Notes: generated by a model not told the origin, from the sequence alone. Positions 45,228-54,252 are shown, counted from the first letter of the stretch. The stretch: 64,000 bases of DNA from an uncultured Anaerolineae bacterium (GCA_938049385.1 CALIBQ010000003.1:21072-85071), one strand, 5' to 3'. Translations and numbers: made by a program.

Positions 45228-46001
45228 TCACGCCGGTGTGGTATCGCGCAGTAGCTCCCGCGCCAGCGACTCGTAGGCGGCGGCGCCGGCGGAATGCGGG
45301 GCGTAATTCAAAATCGGCATGCCGTAGCTGGGCGCCTCGCTCAAGCGCACACTGCGCGGGATAATAGTAGCGAACACGCGCCGGCCGAAATACTTGCGCA
45401 CCTCGTCCACTACCTGCTGGGAGAGCCGAGTGCGCGGGTCGTACATCGTCATCAGCACCCCATGCACCCGCAGGCCCGGGTTCAGGGTACGCCGCACCAG
45501 CTCAATGGTCTGCAGTAACTGCGTCAGCCCCTCCAACGCCAGGAACTCGCACTGCACCGGGATAATCACCCCATGCTGGGCCGCGGTCAGCGCATTCACC
45601 GTCAGCAGACCCAGGCTCGGCGGGCAGTCAATCAGGATAAAGTCATAGCGCGGCAGGATGTCCTGCAGTGCCTGGCTGAGCAAGCGCTCACGGTCCGGCA
45701 GAGCAACCAGCTCCACCTCAGCGCCGGCCAACGCCGGCGCGGATGGCGCCAGGTCCAGCCGCACCTGTCCGGTGAGCTGGATGATCTCCGCTATGCCCGT
45801 CTGTCCCAGCAGAACGTCATACATGGAATGCGGTAAGCGGTTCTTATCTACCCCCAGACTGCTGGTAGCGTTGGCCTGTGGGTCAATATCCACCAGGAGC
45901 ACGCGCTGGCCGGCGGCGGCCAGATACGCCCCCAGGTTCACGGCTGTGGTAGTCTTCCCCACCCCACCCTTTTGATTGGCAAACGCGAAGACCCTCGCCA
46001 T
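45228..46001 (-). CDS. parA: Chromosome-partitioning ATPase ParA (Soj)
   Basis: 257 residues from the ATG at 46001. An upstream ATG at 46040 overlaps the -10 box and would precede the transcription start. Motifs: deviant Walker A NQKGGVGKTTTAVNLG near residue 8, VLLVDIDPQANATSSLGV, Walker B FILIDCPPSLGLL and IIPRSVRLSEAPSYGMPI. It binds DNA non-specifically as an ATP dimer and, with ParB-parS, moves origins apart. ParAB beside the chromosomal rather than plasmid-type genes fits a location near the origin, but no dnaA or gid genes are in view. Confidence 0.95.
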   Translation of the reverse strand: MARVFAFANQKGGVGKTTTAVNLGAYLAAAGQRVLLVDIDPQANATSSLGVDKNRLPHSMYDVLLGQTGIAEIIQLTGQVRLDLAPSAPALAGAEVELVALPDRERLLSQALQDILPRYDFILIDCPPSLGLLTVNALTAAQHGVIIPVQCEFLALEGLTQLLQTIELVRRTLNPGLRVHGVLMTMYDPRTRLSQQVVDEVRKYFGRRVFATIIPRSVRLSEAPSYGMPILNYAPHSAGAAAYESLARELLRDTTPA

Positions 46002-46040
46002 AGACCCGCCGTGAGGAAAGATAGATCGAGAATCAGCCAT

Positions 46041-46069
46041 ATTGTAGCACAGCCGGCGGGGACGGTCAA
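46041..46069 (-). promoter_or_regulatory. Promoter of parAB
   Basis: TTGACC (46064-46069), a 17-nt spacer and TACAAT (46041-46046) on the minus strand, 40 nt before the parA start. Confidence 0.75.
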
Positions 46070-46078
46070 AGCCGGCCT

Positions 46079-46393
46079 GTCCTCCGCGGCCTGGCGGCTG
46101 AAGCCACTGCTACAAGAAACTTGCCTGCGCAGGCTTCGCGAAGTCGGCGCAGGCCGACTTCGTCTGGCGCTGAAGCACCAGGCTTACAGTGCCAAGCCCC
46201 TGTAGGGGGCTTCGCTTCCTCAGCCGGCAGCTTCCAGCCGCCGGCGAACTTCCGATAAGCGGGTGACCGACCTCCTAGGGCAAGTCGAGAACGTCCAAGA
46301 AGGTACTGAAACCCCAACCCCTATCCCCTTCCTCGTGTAAGGGGGTATGATGTTTTGGGCCACAGTCCCCAACAGCACTTTTTCAACACCCTC
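46079..46393. repeat. Dispersed repeat, copy C (rearranged, about 315 bp)
   Basis: The left part GCGGCCTGGCGGCTGAAGCCAC and AGGCTTCGCGAAGTCGGCGCAGGCCGACTTCG matches the core of copy A. The right end TTTTTCAACACCCTC is the complement of the GAGGGTGTTGAAAAA terminus. A second end-like piece (AATCTTGACCTTTTCC) follows at about 46401. The middle (46160-46215) is shared with copy D at 54190-54235. No gene is present between parA and the GntR gene apart from this. Confidence 0.6.
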
Positions 46394-46459
46394 AATGCCA
46401 ATCTTGACCTTTTCCCCACCCTCCCCCTTCGTACCAAAGGATACGCAAGCCCGCATAAT

Positions 46460-46488
46460 TTGACACAAACATTAATCAATGGTAATTT
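46460..46488 (+). promoter_or_regulatory. Promoter of the GntR-family gene
   Basis: TTGACA (46460-46465) and TAATTT (46483-46488), 17 nt apart, in an A+T-rich stretch. A second possible -10 (GATAAT) lies at about 46495. Confidence 0.55.
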
Positions 46489-46543
46489 ATATTTGATAAT
46501 GTCTGTTGTCCCCGTGTCCGGGCCGGCATAAGCGAGGGATCAA

Positions 46544-47230
46544 ATGCAAAAACTGGAAGATTGGGGAGCTCCCACCTACCGCACCCTTCAGGAACTGGTC
46601 GCCGACCGCATCCGCGAGGCCATACTGCGCGGCTGGCTGAAACCCGGCCAGCGCCTTGACCAGGCGGAAATCGCCGAACGCTTCCAGGTCAGCCGCATGC
46701 CCGTGCGCGAAGCCCTGCGCACCCTGGAAGCTGAGGGTCTGGTCCGCTTTCTGCCCCACAAGGGGGTGGAGGTCTGCGACCTTTCCGTGGAAGAGATCGA
46801 GGAAATCTATCAGATTCGCTGTGTCTTGGAGTCCATGGCCATCCGTCTGGCCATCCCCAAGATGACCCCGGAAATGCTGGAGAACCTCAAGGCGCTGGTC
46901 AACGAGATGGAAGAGGTCATAGACGACCCCCTCGCCTGGACCACGCTCAATCACCGCTTCCATTCGGAACTGTATGCCATCTCTGGGCGCCCTCGTCTGC
47001 TGGGCATCATTGACAGCCTGCGCAACACCGTTCAGCCGTACCTGGTCAGCGATATCTCCCATCCCCAGCGAGCCCGCCGCGCCATTCAAGAGCATCGCGC
47101 GATCCTGGAAGCCTGTGAGCGCGGCGATGCCAACGCAGCGTCCGAGCTGATTGTCGCCCATTTACAGCATGTCTGCGACAGCCTGGTGCACAACCGCAGT
47201 CGGCGCCCGGAACGCCAGGAATCCAGATAA
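46544..47230 (+). CDS. GntR-family transcriptional regulator (FadR/FCD subgroup)
   Basis: 228 residues. The winged HTH (residues 15-80: LVADRIREAILRGWLKPGQRL, QAEIAERFQVSRMPVREALRTLEAEGLV) is followed by an all-helical FCD ligand domain with the metal-binding residues Asp/His of TTLNHRFHSELYAISG and the HRAIL His near residue 187. FCD regulators bind small carboxylates and usually repress adjacent catabolic genes. The convergent amidohydrolase-nitrilase pair is the likely target. It starts about 30 nt after GAGGG; the ribosome site AGCGAGGG is rather far, so the start is moderately certain. Confidence 0.9.
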   Translation: MQKLEDWGAPTYRTLQELVADRIREAILRGWLKPGQRLDQAEIAERFQVSRMPVREALRTLEAEGLVRFLPHKGVEVCDLSVEEIEEIYQIRCVLESMAIRLAIPKMTPEMLENLKALVNEMEEVIDDPLAWTTLNHRFHSELYAISGRPRLLGIIDSLRNTVQPYLVSDISHPQRARRAIQEHRAILEACERGDANAASELIVAHLQHVCDSLVHNRSRRPERQESR

Positions 47231-47252
47231 CCCATTTCCAGCGCGGTGATCA

Positions 47253-47286
47253 AACGGGGCTGTGTCAGAGGTCACAGCCCCGTTTT
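47253..47286. terminator. Bidirectional terminator
   Basis: A 12-bp perfect stem (AACGGGGCTGTG / CACAGCCCCGTT) with an 8-nt loop and TTTT, between the GntR gene and the convergent amidohydrolase gene. Confidence 0.85.
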
Positions 47287-47306
47287 CACACCTCAGCACC
47301 GCGGCT

Positions 47307-48665
47307 TTATCGGCCGGCATCCAACCTGGGGATGAACATGCCGTATCCGGGTTCGCCAACCGGCCGGCCGTTCTCCGCCACCACACTGCCGCGCACTAGG
47401 GTCATCACCACCTTGCCCTGCACCTCCATGCCATCGTACGGGGTCCATTTGCACTTGGACACCACCGTATCGTTGGACAGCACCTCGCGCACCGATATAT
47501 CCACCAGCAGGATATCTGCATCGGCGCCGGGCAGGAGCGTTCCCTTGCGCGGATAGAGACCGTAGAGCTTAGCCGGCGTCTCCGACAGCGCCTGCACCAC
47601 CCGCTCTAGGCTGACCCTGCCCTGGTTCACGCCGTTGAGCATCAGGCGCACCGTTGTCTCAATGCCGGGGATGCCGTAAGGCGCTTTCCAGATATCGTCC
47701 AGGCCGGCGGCCTTCTCCTCCCTGGGATAAGGGCAGTGGTCGGTGCTGACGATGTCCACATGTCCCAGCTCCAGCTCCTGCCACATCTGTGCGACATTCT
47801 CCCGATCGCGCACCGTCGGAGCGAATTTCAGCCAAGGCCCTTTGCGCGCCAGATCCTCTTTCGTGAGATAGAAGTACTGCGGACAGCTCTCCGCGTAGAC
47901 TTTGGCGCCGGCGCGGCGAGCCTCTTGGATGACCCGTAGAGATTCGCACAGGCTGACATGGGCGAACACAGCACGCGCTCCGATTCCCTTGGCCAGCGCC
48001 ACAGCGTTGGAAATAGTCAGCAGTTCCGTCTCGGGAGGCCGCCAATCCGCCACCACCAGGTAATCCTTACGCCCAGACGCCCGCAGTTTCTCTTCGTTGA
48101 CCTTCAACAGCGTGTCCTCTTCCGCATGGATAAGAGTAATGCCGTTGAAAGCCTTCAAGGTGTGGAACAGCTCCTGGAGCATGCCGGGATACATAGGGGT
48201 AACGCCGTGCAGTTCGCAGGTGAAGGTCTTGAAAGCCACAGCGCCCATGTCCCACATGCCCTTCAGCTCGCCGAGGTTGTCCGGCACCGCGCCGCCCATG
48301 AAGGCGAAATCCACGATGGCTTTCTTGGCGCAGTAATCCCGTTTCTCGGCGAAGACCTTGGCGTTCAGCACGGGCGGTTCCGTGCGGTGATGTTCGATGA
48401 CGGTAGTCGCGCCGCCCACCGCCGCGGCGGCGGTGCCGGTGGTGAAGTCTTCCCGTTCAGTGTGGCCAGGGTCCATCATGTGGACATGGCCGTCCACCGC
48501 GCCGGGCAGGACCAGCAGTCCGCCGGCGTCAATCTCCCGCTTCCCACTGACCCCTTCGATTTTCCCCAGGGCGGCGATGCGCCCATCCTGCACATACACG
48601 TCCCCAGGGAACCTTCCCTGGGGCAAAACGATCGTACCGCCTCGGATGACCAGATCAACTTTCAT
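47307..48665 (-). CDS. Cyclic amidohydrolase (dihydroorotase/allantoinase/hydantoinase family)
   Basis: 452 residues from the ATG at 48665 (AAGGAG 9 nt upstream). Metal-site residues of the family are present: GHVHMMDPGH (HxH), the carboxylated Lys in AFKTFTCE, His in TLIHAEED and FAHVSLCES, and Asp in VSTDHCPYP. The C-terminal GADADILLVD and CKWTPYDGMEVQGKV are typical of allantoinases and hydantoinases. It opens a cyclic ureide or imide ring. Its start overlaps the nitrilase stop by 4 nt, so the products act in one pathway, perhaps ring opening then hydrolysis of the linear ureido acid. The exact substrate is not clear. Confidence 0.88.
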   Translation of the reverse strand: MKVDLVIRGGTIVLPQGRFPGDVYVQDGRIAALGKIEGVSGKREIDAGGLLVLPGAVDGHVHMMDPGHTEREDFTTGTAAAAVGGATTVIEHHRTEPPVLNAKVFAEKRDYCAKKAIVDFAFMGGAVPDNLGELKGMWDMGAVAFKTFTCELHGVTPMYPGMLQELFHTLKAFNGITLIHAEEDTLLKVNEEKLRASGRKDYLVVADWRPPETELLTISNAVALAKGIGARAVFAHVSLCESLRVIQEARRAGAKVYAESCPQYFYLTKEDLARKGPWLKFAPTVRDRENVAQMWQELELGHVDIVSTDHCPYPREEKAAGLDDIWKAPYGIPGIETTVRLMLNGVNQGRVSLERVVQALSETPAKLYGLYPRKGTLLPGADADILLVDISVREVLSNDTVVSKCKWTPYDGMEVQGKVVMTLVRGSVVAENGRPVGEPGYGMFIPRLDAGR

Positions 48666-50257
48666 CGGATCAGCTCCTTGTACGTCTCTGGTCGGCGCCC
48701 CCACACCACATGGGTGCTGGGAGCCATTTCCTTATACCTTGCCGTGGCCCACGCCACCTGGCCAGCAATCACCTGCTCCACATCGGGCAGTGCGGCCGCC
48801 AGGAAAGCGCCGGCGGGATTCACCAGCGCGGTCCCCTGCCCAAAAGCGGCGCCCAGTGCCAGATAAACCTTGCTCTCATCCGCGCGAGCGCGTGCCAGTA
48901 GACGCAGGGGCAGGTCCGTCCGGCCGGCCTGCCAGATGACCACATCCGCCCCACCCAGCATCAGACAGCGCGGCACTTCGGGAAGCAGGGCTTCTTCATC
49001 CAGCATGAAGCCCAGCCGGCCGAAGCGGGTTTCAAACACCGGCAGGGACTCGCCAGCGGCATAGCCGCTACCGTCGGTATGCACCTTGTGGTACTGCCCG
49101 ATCAGAACCCCTTTATCCCAGAGCATGGCTGTGCGATAGCGCGCTCCGCCGGCAAACTCCTCCACCACTCCTGCCAGACCGCATTTCACCCTCGCGGAGA
49201 TTTCGGCCAGGCGTGTCTGGAAAAGTACCGCTTTCTCCGGGTTTTGCACCGCCTCTGCCGGCAGTTCGGCAGGCAGGACAACCAGGCCGGCGTCCTGCCG
49301 CACGGCGGTATCCGTCAGCTCCGCGGCACGCTGGAGATACGCCTCCATGGAGCGGCCGGCTTGAATCTGCACCACCGCCACGCGGACGACGGTCTCCTCC
49401 GGCACAACTGCCTCTTTGAGGGTGCGGGCGATGGGTAGGGTATCCGTCGGCGCGGCAATGAGCGCGTATGCCTGCGGGTGCCGAACGACAGGCAGGGCCG
49501 GCCCGCCGGCCAGTTCGATCTCGCACTCGACGATCTCCTCGCGGTCTGGGCTGGCCTGTGCGCGCTTCTTCCCATCCGGGCCGATGACACAGCTCCCGCC
49601 GCAGTATAACACCGAGCTGGCCTCCAGCCCCACCTTGTTCGCCACCACGAGCCAAACGCCGTTCTCCATGGCGCGCGCCGGCAGCATGTATTCGAGCTGG
49701 GGATTGGACAGCGCCGCCCTATCCCCACCGCCCGATACGAGCGCCGTCACGTCCACGATGAGCTGAGCGCCCTTGAGGGCCATCACCCGGGCAATCTCCG
49801 GCATGCGGCCGTCGGCGCAGACCATCAGGCCGATGCGTCCCAGGTCGGTGTCGAACACCGGGTACATGGTGCCGCCGGCGAACCAACAGCGGTCGAAGTG
49901 CCACAAGAAGCTCTTGGCCGTACTGCCAATGACCTTGCCGTCAGGTCCCCACAGCACCACCGCGTTGCGCGGCATCCCGCCGGCCTCACCGGGCTGGACG
50001 ATGCCGGCCGCGATATACGCCCGATACTGACGCGCCTTCTCGCCGAACAGCTCCACCAGCTCGGGCCAAGGGCGCAGAGAAGCCTCCTGGTACTCGCGCA
50101 GACCTCGCAAGTAGTACGCCGGATAGGTGCTCTCCGGCAGTACGATAAGGTCCGCCCCTCTACGCCCGGCCTCGTCTACCATTTCCAGAGCATGACGCAG
50201 GCCTTCTTCCGCCTGCTCCAGATCGTTACACTGCAGTTGCAGTAGCGCGATGCGCAA
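48662..50257 (-). CDS. Tandem carbon-nitrogen hydrolase (two nitrilase domains, second lacking catalytic Cys)
   Basis: 531 residues, about twice the family length. Domain 1 (1-260) has the full triad: E42 (VLPESTYP), K115 (STAKSFLW) and C147 (GLMVCADGRMPE). Domain 2 (290-520) keeps E331 (LPAELP) and K391 (QYHKVHTDG), but the Cys position is D420 (GFMLDEEALLPE), so it should not hydrolyse C-N bonds. The second half may serve dimer contacts or substrate choice. Amidase or beta-ureidopropionase-like activity on the product of the adjacent amidohydrolase is likely. It is first in this two-gene unit. Confidence 0.85.
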   Translation of the reverse strand: MRIALLQLQCNDLEQAEEGLRHALEMVDEAGRRGADLIVLPESTYPAYYLRGLREYQEASLRPWPELVELFGEKARQYRAYIAAGIVQPGEAGGMPRNAVVLWGPDGKVIGSTAKSFLWHFDRCWFAGGTMYPVFDTDLGRIGLMVCADGRMPEIARVMALKGAQLIVDVTALVSGGGDRAALSNPQLEYMLPARAMENGVWLVVANKVGLEASSVLYCGGSCVIGPDGKKRAQASPDREEIVECEIELAGGPALPVVRHPQAYALIAAPTDTLPIARTLKEAVVPEETVVRVAVVQIQAGRSMEAYLQRAAELTDTAVRQDAGLVVLPAELPAEAVQNPEKAVLFQTRLAEISARVKCGLAGVVEEFAGGARYRTAMLWDKGVLIGQYHKVHTDGSGYAAGESLPVFETRFGRLGFMLDEEALLPEVPRCLMLGGADVVIWQAGRTDLPLRLLARARADESKVYLALGAAFGQGTALVNPAGAFLAAALPDVEQVIAGQVAWATARYKEMAPSTHVVWGRRPETYKELIR

Positions 50258-50272
50258 GATGACCTCCCCTGA

Positions 50273-50503
50273 TCACCAGGCCGTCCAGCCGCCGTCGACG
50301 GGCAGGGTCACACCGTGCACAAACCTCGCCGCATCGCTGGCCAGGAAGACCACCGGGCCAACCAGGTCTTCCGGCGTGCAGAAGCGGCCGGCGGGGATGC
50401 GCCGCAGAACCTCCTCCCGCCATACCGGGTCCGCAAAGAGCGCCTTGTTCATCGGTGTCTCGGTTGCGGTTGGGGCGATGGCGTTGACATTGACATACGT
50501 CAT
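50273..50503 (-). pseudogene. Remnant of a short-chain dehydrogenase (C-terminal third)
   Basis: About 76 codons match the end of the SDR fold: VNAIAPTATETPM (the loop after the catalytic Lys helix), then IPAGRFCTPEDLVGPVVFLASDAARFVHGVTLPVDGGW. The Rossmann N-terminus and the Ser-Tyr-Lys active site are gone. Upstream the sequence turns abruptly A+T-rich (50505-50560: TATTATTCATCCG and similar), which looks like a deletion or insertion junction. It lies 16 nt upstream of the nitrilase gene and suggests the catabolic unit once had an oxidoreductase. Confidence 0.75.
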
Positions 50504-50601
50504 ATTATTCATCCGTAATATTACATAAATTATACAACATAGAATTGGAATCGTCAAGTCTGGGATTGGCCGTTTCTATAGGATGAGACGCAAAAGGAAA
50601 G

Positions 50602-50632
50602 GCCGGCACGAGGACTCCATCCCCGTGCCGGC
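50602..50632 (-). terminator. Terminator of the PEP carboxykinase-like gene
   Basis: GCCGGCACG and its complement CGTGCCGGC form a 9-bp stem; on the minus strand CTTTCCTTTTG follows. It is 28 nt past the stop codon at 50660. Confidence 0.65.
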
Positions 50633-50659
50633 TTGGGAGAAAAATCACAGAGGGGTATA

Positions 50660-52585
50660 TTAAGCGTCCGGCCGGCCAAAATGCTCCTCATAAAACGCCC
50701 GCACCACCTCCGGGGACGGCAAGGGCCGGCGCTTCCACACCTCGATCACCGGCCGCAGTTCCTCATACCCCTCCTGGCCGCGGAACAGATCATCCAGGTA
50801 CGCGGTGCGTTCGGCGATATCGCGCTCGGCAAAGGCCAGGATTTCCTCCGGCGTGTAATAGCGCAGGAGGTTGAAGCGCCGGCGGAAATCCTTCATGCCG
50901 TGCACCTCCTCCAGCTCTCGCGGGTCCGGTATCCAGTACCCGAAAATGGGGTTCTCCAGCCAGTGCTGGATCAGCCGATGCTCGACCAAATGCAAGAGCC
51001 GCTTGGAGTCCTGCACCGTGATCTTCTCGCCCTGACCCAGGTACTGGATATTCCCCTGACCGTCCTTCAACAGCATGCCGGTGGCCTGGTCAATGCGAGG
51101 AATAGGCTGTCCCTTCTCGTCGTAGCGGAGAATCTGCCGGCCCTGGATGTCAAACTCTCCCACATAGCCCGAATTGACGATGAAGAAGACCAGCTTCCCG
51201 TCCGGCCCCAGCCCCAGGTCGCGATACACCCTCAGCTTCAGCAAGGCTTGCTGTGCCTGCTCGCGTGCCATGAAGTCGGTGGCCGCGTACGAGCGCACGC
51301 GCGTGCCAACAGGCTGGTCCGACAGCGCGCTGGTGATGATGCTCTCGCAGGCGGAATCCAGCGCTACCGCCATCTCCGGGTCCACTACGCGAATCACAGG
51401 CTCCAGGATATCAAAGCGTTTGAAGGACAGTCCTTCACTGCGCAGCCACTTCGGCTCAGGGGAACCCCAATCCGGGTTCAGCTCGCTGAAGCGGAAAATA
51501 AAGCGGCCGTTGGTGGTCTTGCTTTTCTCATAGCGGGTGGGCTGGAGACTGCCGATCTCTTCGCCGGGAACCTGCCTGGGTACCCTGACCTGGTAGCCGG
51601 CGATGTTCTCCAGCCGGTACTCCACCCCCTCGCAGTCCACGTTCATCACCAGGACGATGGGCCGCCGGCCGTCCGGACCCACCTGCCGGCTCTTCATCAA
51701 CCCCACCCACTCCGGGCTTTCGGGCGTCAGACCCTCCGACTTGGCAAAGCTGGCCGCTTCCAGCCCGATGATCTGGACCTTCTCCACCTTCCCATCCGGC
51801 CCCAGCACCGGCCGGCCCAAACAAGCATCGTCCTGCTCCAGGTCCGGCCCCACTGAGAGGGTCGTCTTGCCCGTGCCGGACAGCCCTTTCAAGATGCGGT
51901 CGCGGGTGGCGCCGGCGTGGTATGAGATACAGCCGTCCGCCTCGCCGCGGTTCCAGACCAGCGTCAGGTTGGGCTTCTTGAAGGCCGCGCCAAAGTAATC
52001 GAAGCGCACGCTGACGACCTGCCGCACGTCTTCGTCCACGCGTGTCCAGTCATACAGCGAAATGGGCAGGTCTTCCTCGTAATCCGGGTAGAAGCGCTTG
52101 ATTTCCGCCACAACGTCCGCTGGCAGTGGCTCCGGCACGATGTAGTTCCAGCATTTGATGGGCACTTCTGGCTTATAGGGGAAGATCATCTGTCGGCCCA
52201 TCCAGGCGATGTACGCCGAGTGCGGGTTCTGGATGCTTACCACCACGCGCACGCCGGTCTCATAGCCAGCCTCTCCTTGAATACCGTCCAGCACAATCAC
52301 TTTACAGCGGGTGAGGTACTGCTTGATGGTCTGGATAAAGCGCCGGCCGATCTCTACCCCCGGGGCGAACCTCTGCTGTCCCTTGCCCAACCGGTATCCC
52401 ACCGGGTCCAGGTGGAAAGCGCGCGAGGGAGCGCGTCCTGCCTGCAAACAGGCGAACAGGTACTGCCCATCCTTAGTGATCACATAATAGGGCTTGAGAA
52501 AATCCGCGTACCAATCGTCATCCGGATTATAAATGACGTTGGCTTGGTCGAAGTACAGCCCAAGCTCGATCAGCATCCATTCCAT
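50660..52585 (-). CDS. ATP-dependent phosphoenolpyruvate carboxykinase-like enzyme
   Basis: 641 residues; classical ATP-PEPCKs are about 530. The P loop GLSGTGKTTLSVG near residue 235 is the PEPCK kinase-1a motif, and EQDDACLG after it may be kinase-2. NPHSAYIAWMGRQMIFP in the N-terminal third and RYEKSKTTNGRFIFRF are conserved in the long PEPCK-like branch. It would convert oxaloacetate to PEP with ATP, or the reverse. Several classical substrate residues cannot be placed with certainty, so PEPCK activity is probable rather than proven. AGGAGG lies 10 nt before the ATG; a TACAAT is at 52607-52612. Confidence 0.75.
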   Translation of the reverse strand: MEWMLIELGLYFDQANVIYNPDDDWYADFLKPYYVITKDGQYLFACLQAGRAPSRAFHLDPVGYRLGKGQQRFAPGVEIGRRFIQTIKQYLTRCKVIVLDGIQGEAGYETGVRVVVSIQNPHSAYIAWMGRQMIFPYKPEVPIKCWNYIVPEPLPADVVAEIKRFYPDYEEDLPISLYDWTRVDEDVRQVVSVRFDYFGAAFKKPNLTLVWNRGEADGCISYHAGATRDRILKGLSGTGKTTLSVGPDLEQDDACLGRPVLGPDGKVEKVQIIGLEAASFAKSEGLTPESPEWVGLMKSRQVGPDGRRPIVLVMNVDCEGVEYRLENIAGYQVRVPRQVPGEEIGSLQPTRYEKSKTTNGRFIFRFSELNPDWGSPEPKWLRSEGLSFKRFDILEPVIRVVDPEMAVALDSACESIITSALSDQPVGTRVRSYAATDFMAREQAQQALLKLRVYRDLGLGPDGKLVFFIVNSGYVGEFDIQGRQILRYDEKGQPIPRIDQATGMLLKDGQGNIQYLGQGEKITVQDSKRLLHLVEHRLIQHWLENPIFGYWIPDPRELEEVHGMKDFRRRFNLLRYYTPEEILAFAERDIAERTAYLDDLFRGQEGYEELRPVIEVWKRRPLPSPEVVRAFYEEHFGRPDA

Positions 52586-52647
52586 GTGTTTTATTCCTCC
52601 TAACTGATTGTAGCATCATCACCGGCATTCTTGAACGGGGAAACGGC

Positions 52648-54048
52648 TCATCCCGTTACTTCAGCGGGAAAGACCTTCCCCGGGTTGAGGATGTTGTGGG
52701 GGTCGAGGGCGCGCTTAATGCGCCACATGGCCTCCACCGCCGTTGGGTCCAGCGCCTGTGAGACGAATGGGCGTTTCATAATGCCCACGCCGTGCTCTCC
52801 GGTAAGCGTGCCTCCCAGCTCCAGCGCGATGGCAAATATCTCCGCCATGGCTTGCTGTACCCTGGCCCATTCCTCCGCATCGCGGCGGTCGAACAGGATG
52901 TTGGGATGCAGGTTACCATCGCCGGCATGCCCGAAAATGGCAATGGGCAGACCGTACTTAGCCGCCACCCCCTTGATGCGCCGGATAGCCTCCGGGATGG
53001 CCGAGCGCGGCAGAGAGATATCCTCTCCCAGCTTATGCGGCCGGCGGCGCGCCAGCGATGGGGAAACCGAGCGCCGGCCGCGCCACAGCGCGTCCCGCTC
53101 CTTCTCATCCTTGGCTACCCGCACATCGGCGGCGCCGGCCGCCCGGAATATCTCCACCATGCCCTGCATCTCATCATCCACCACCCTTTCATCCCGGCCG
53201 TCGCTCTCCACAATCAGCATGGCCGCGGCATCCAAAGGCAGGCCGATGTGCAGATATTCCTCCACCGTGTGAATAGTGGTATCGTCCATCAGCTCCAGCG
53301 TCGCCGGCACAAAGCCGGCCCACAGCACCTTATTGACGGCCTGGCTGGCCAGGTCCAAATCATGGAAGGCCACGGCAGCCGTGCGCGCCACGGTGGGCTT
53401 CACCGTCAGGCGCAGTAGTGCCTCGGTAACCACCGCCAGCGTGCCCTCCGAGCCGGTGAGCAGAGCCGGCAGGTCATAGCCGGTGACGTACTTGATGGGC
53501 TTGCCGCCGGCGGAGAACACTCGTCCGTCCGCCAGCACCGCCTTGACGCCCATCACGTAATCCTTCGTAACGCCGTATTTCAGACAGCGGGGACCGCCGG
53601 CGTTGCAGGCGATGTTCCCCCCAATGGTAGAATGCTTGATGCTGGAAGGGTCAGGCGGATAAAACAACCCGCGCCGCTCCACCTCGGCCTGCAAATCTGC
53701 GGTGATAACGCCGGCCTCGACCGTGACCGTCATGTTGACTTCGTCAATTTCCTGGATGCGGTTCATGCGGGTCAGGCTGAGCACCAGTCCCCCGTTCGGC
53801 GAGGGCACCGTGCCGCCGGCCAGCCCGCTCCCCATACCGCGCGGGATGACCGGCACACGTGCCTCGTTGCACAAGCGCAGGACGCGCGCTACCTCGTCCG
53901 TAGTCGCCGGCCGCACCACCACATCGGGCCGCCACTCCTCAAAAGTGGCATCAAAGGCATAGCACTGCAGGTCCACCGGGTCGGTATGCACATACGCCGG
54001 CCCGACAATCTGCTCCAGCTCCTGCACAAATTCCCGACAGAATTCCAT
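52648..54048 (-). CDS. FAD-binding oxidase, GlcD/D-lactate dehydrogenase type
   Basis: 466 residues. The PCMH-type FAD domain is clear: VVRPATTDEVARVLRLC, VIPRGMGSGLAGGTVPSPNG (pyrophosphate loop) and PPDPSSIKHSTIGGNIACNAGG. The cap domain ends with IFGHAGDGNLHPNILFD, EHGVGIMKRPFV and the C-terminal LDPHNILNPGKVFP. It oxidises a 2-hydroxy acid (glycolate or D-lactate). With the Fe-S subunit and LarA upstream, D-lactate is the best guess. It is separated from the Fe-S gene by a 204-nt stretch holding a repeat. Confidence 0.9.
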   Translation of the reverse strand: MEFCREFVQELEQIVGPAYVHTDPVDLQCYAFDATFEEWRPDVVVRPATTDEVARVLRLCNEARVPVIPRGMGSGLAGGTVPSPNGGLVLSLTRMNRIQEIDEVNMTVTVEAGVITADLQAEVERRGLFYPPDPSSIKHSTIGGNIACNAGGPRCLKYGVTKDYVMGVKAVLADGRVFSAGGKPIKYVTGYDLPALLTGSEGTLAVVTEALLRLTVKPTVARTAAVAFHDLDLASQAVNKVLWAGFVPATLELMDDTTIHTVEEYLHIGLPLDAAAMLIVESDGRDERVVDDEMQGMVEIFRAAGAADVRVAKDEKERDALWRGRRSVSPSLARRRPHKLGEDISLPRSAIPEAIRRIKGVAAKYGLPIAIFGHAGDGNLHPNILFDRRDAEEWARVQQAMAEIFAIALELGGTLTGEHGVGIMKRPFVSQALDPTAVEAMWRIKRALDPHNILNPGKVFPAEVTG

Positions 54049-54069
54049 CCCTACCTTATATCCTCGTTT

Positions 54070-54245
54070 CTACAAGAAACTGGCGTTCAACCCTACGCCG
54101 AATGCTGGGGCGCTTTCCGCGAACGCCCCCTTCCCTGCGCGCGGGGAAGGGGCCGGGGGGTAGAGCGAACCACCTTCCTTATCTGCCTGAGCCTGATGCT
54201 GAAGCGCCAGTCTCAGGGTGCAAAGCCCGGCTGGGCTTCCGCTCC
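54070..54245. repeat. Dispersed repeat, copy D (partial)
   Basis: TACAAGAAACT and the block TGAAGCGCCAG..CAGGGTGCAAAGCCC..GGGCTTCCGCTCCCTC resemble parts of copy C (TACAAGAAACT; CTGAAGCACCAG..CAGTGCCAAGCCCC). It lies between two genes of the lactate unit and could carry a processing or terminator hairpin (AAGCCC / GGGCTT). It shows no clear terminal inverted repeat. Confidence 0.45.
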
Positions 54246-54252
54246 CTCTGCG

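Noticed and set aside
44005..46500. A parS site for ParB near parAB
   Set aside because: I looked for TGTTTCACGTGAAACA-like or GTTCCACGTGGAAC-like palindromes and saw none in this stretch.
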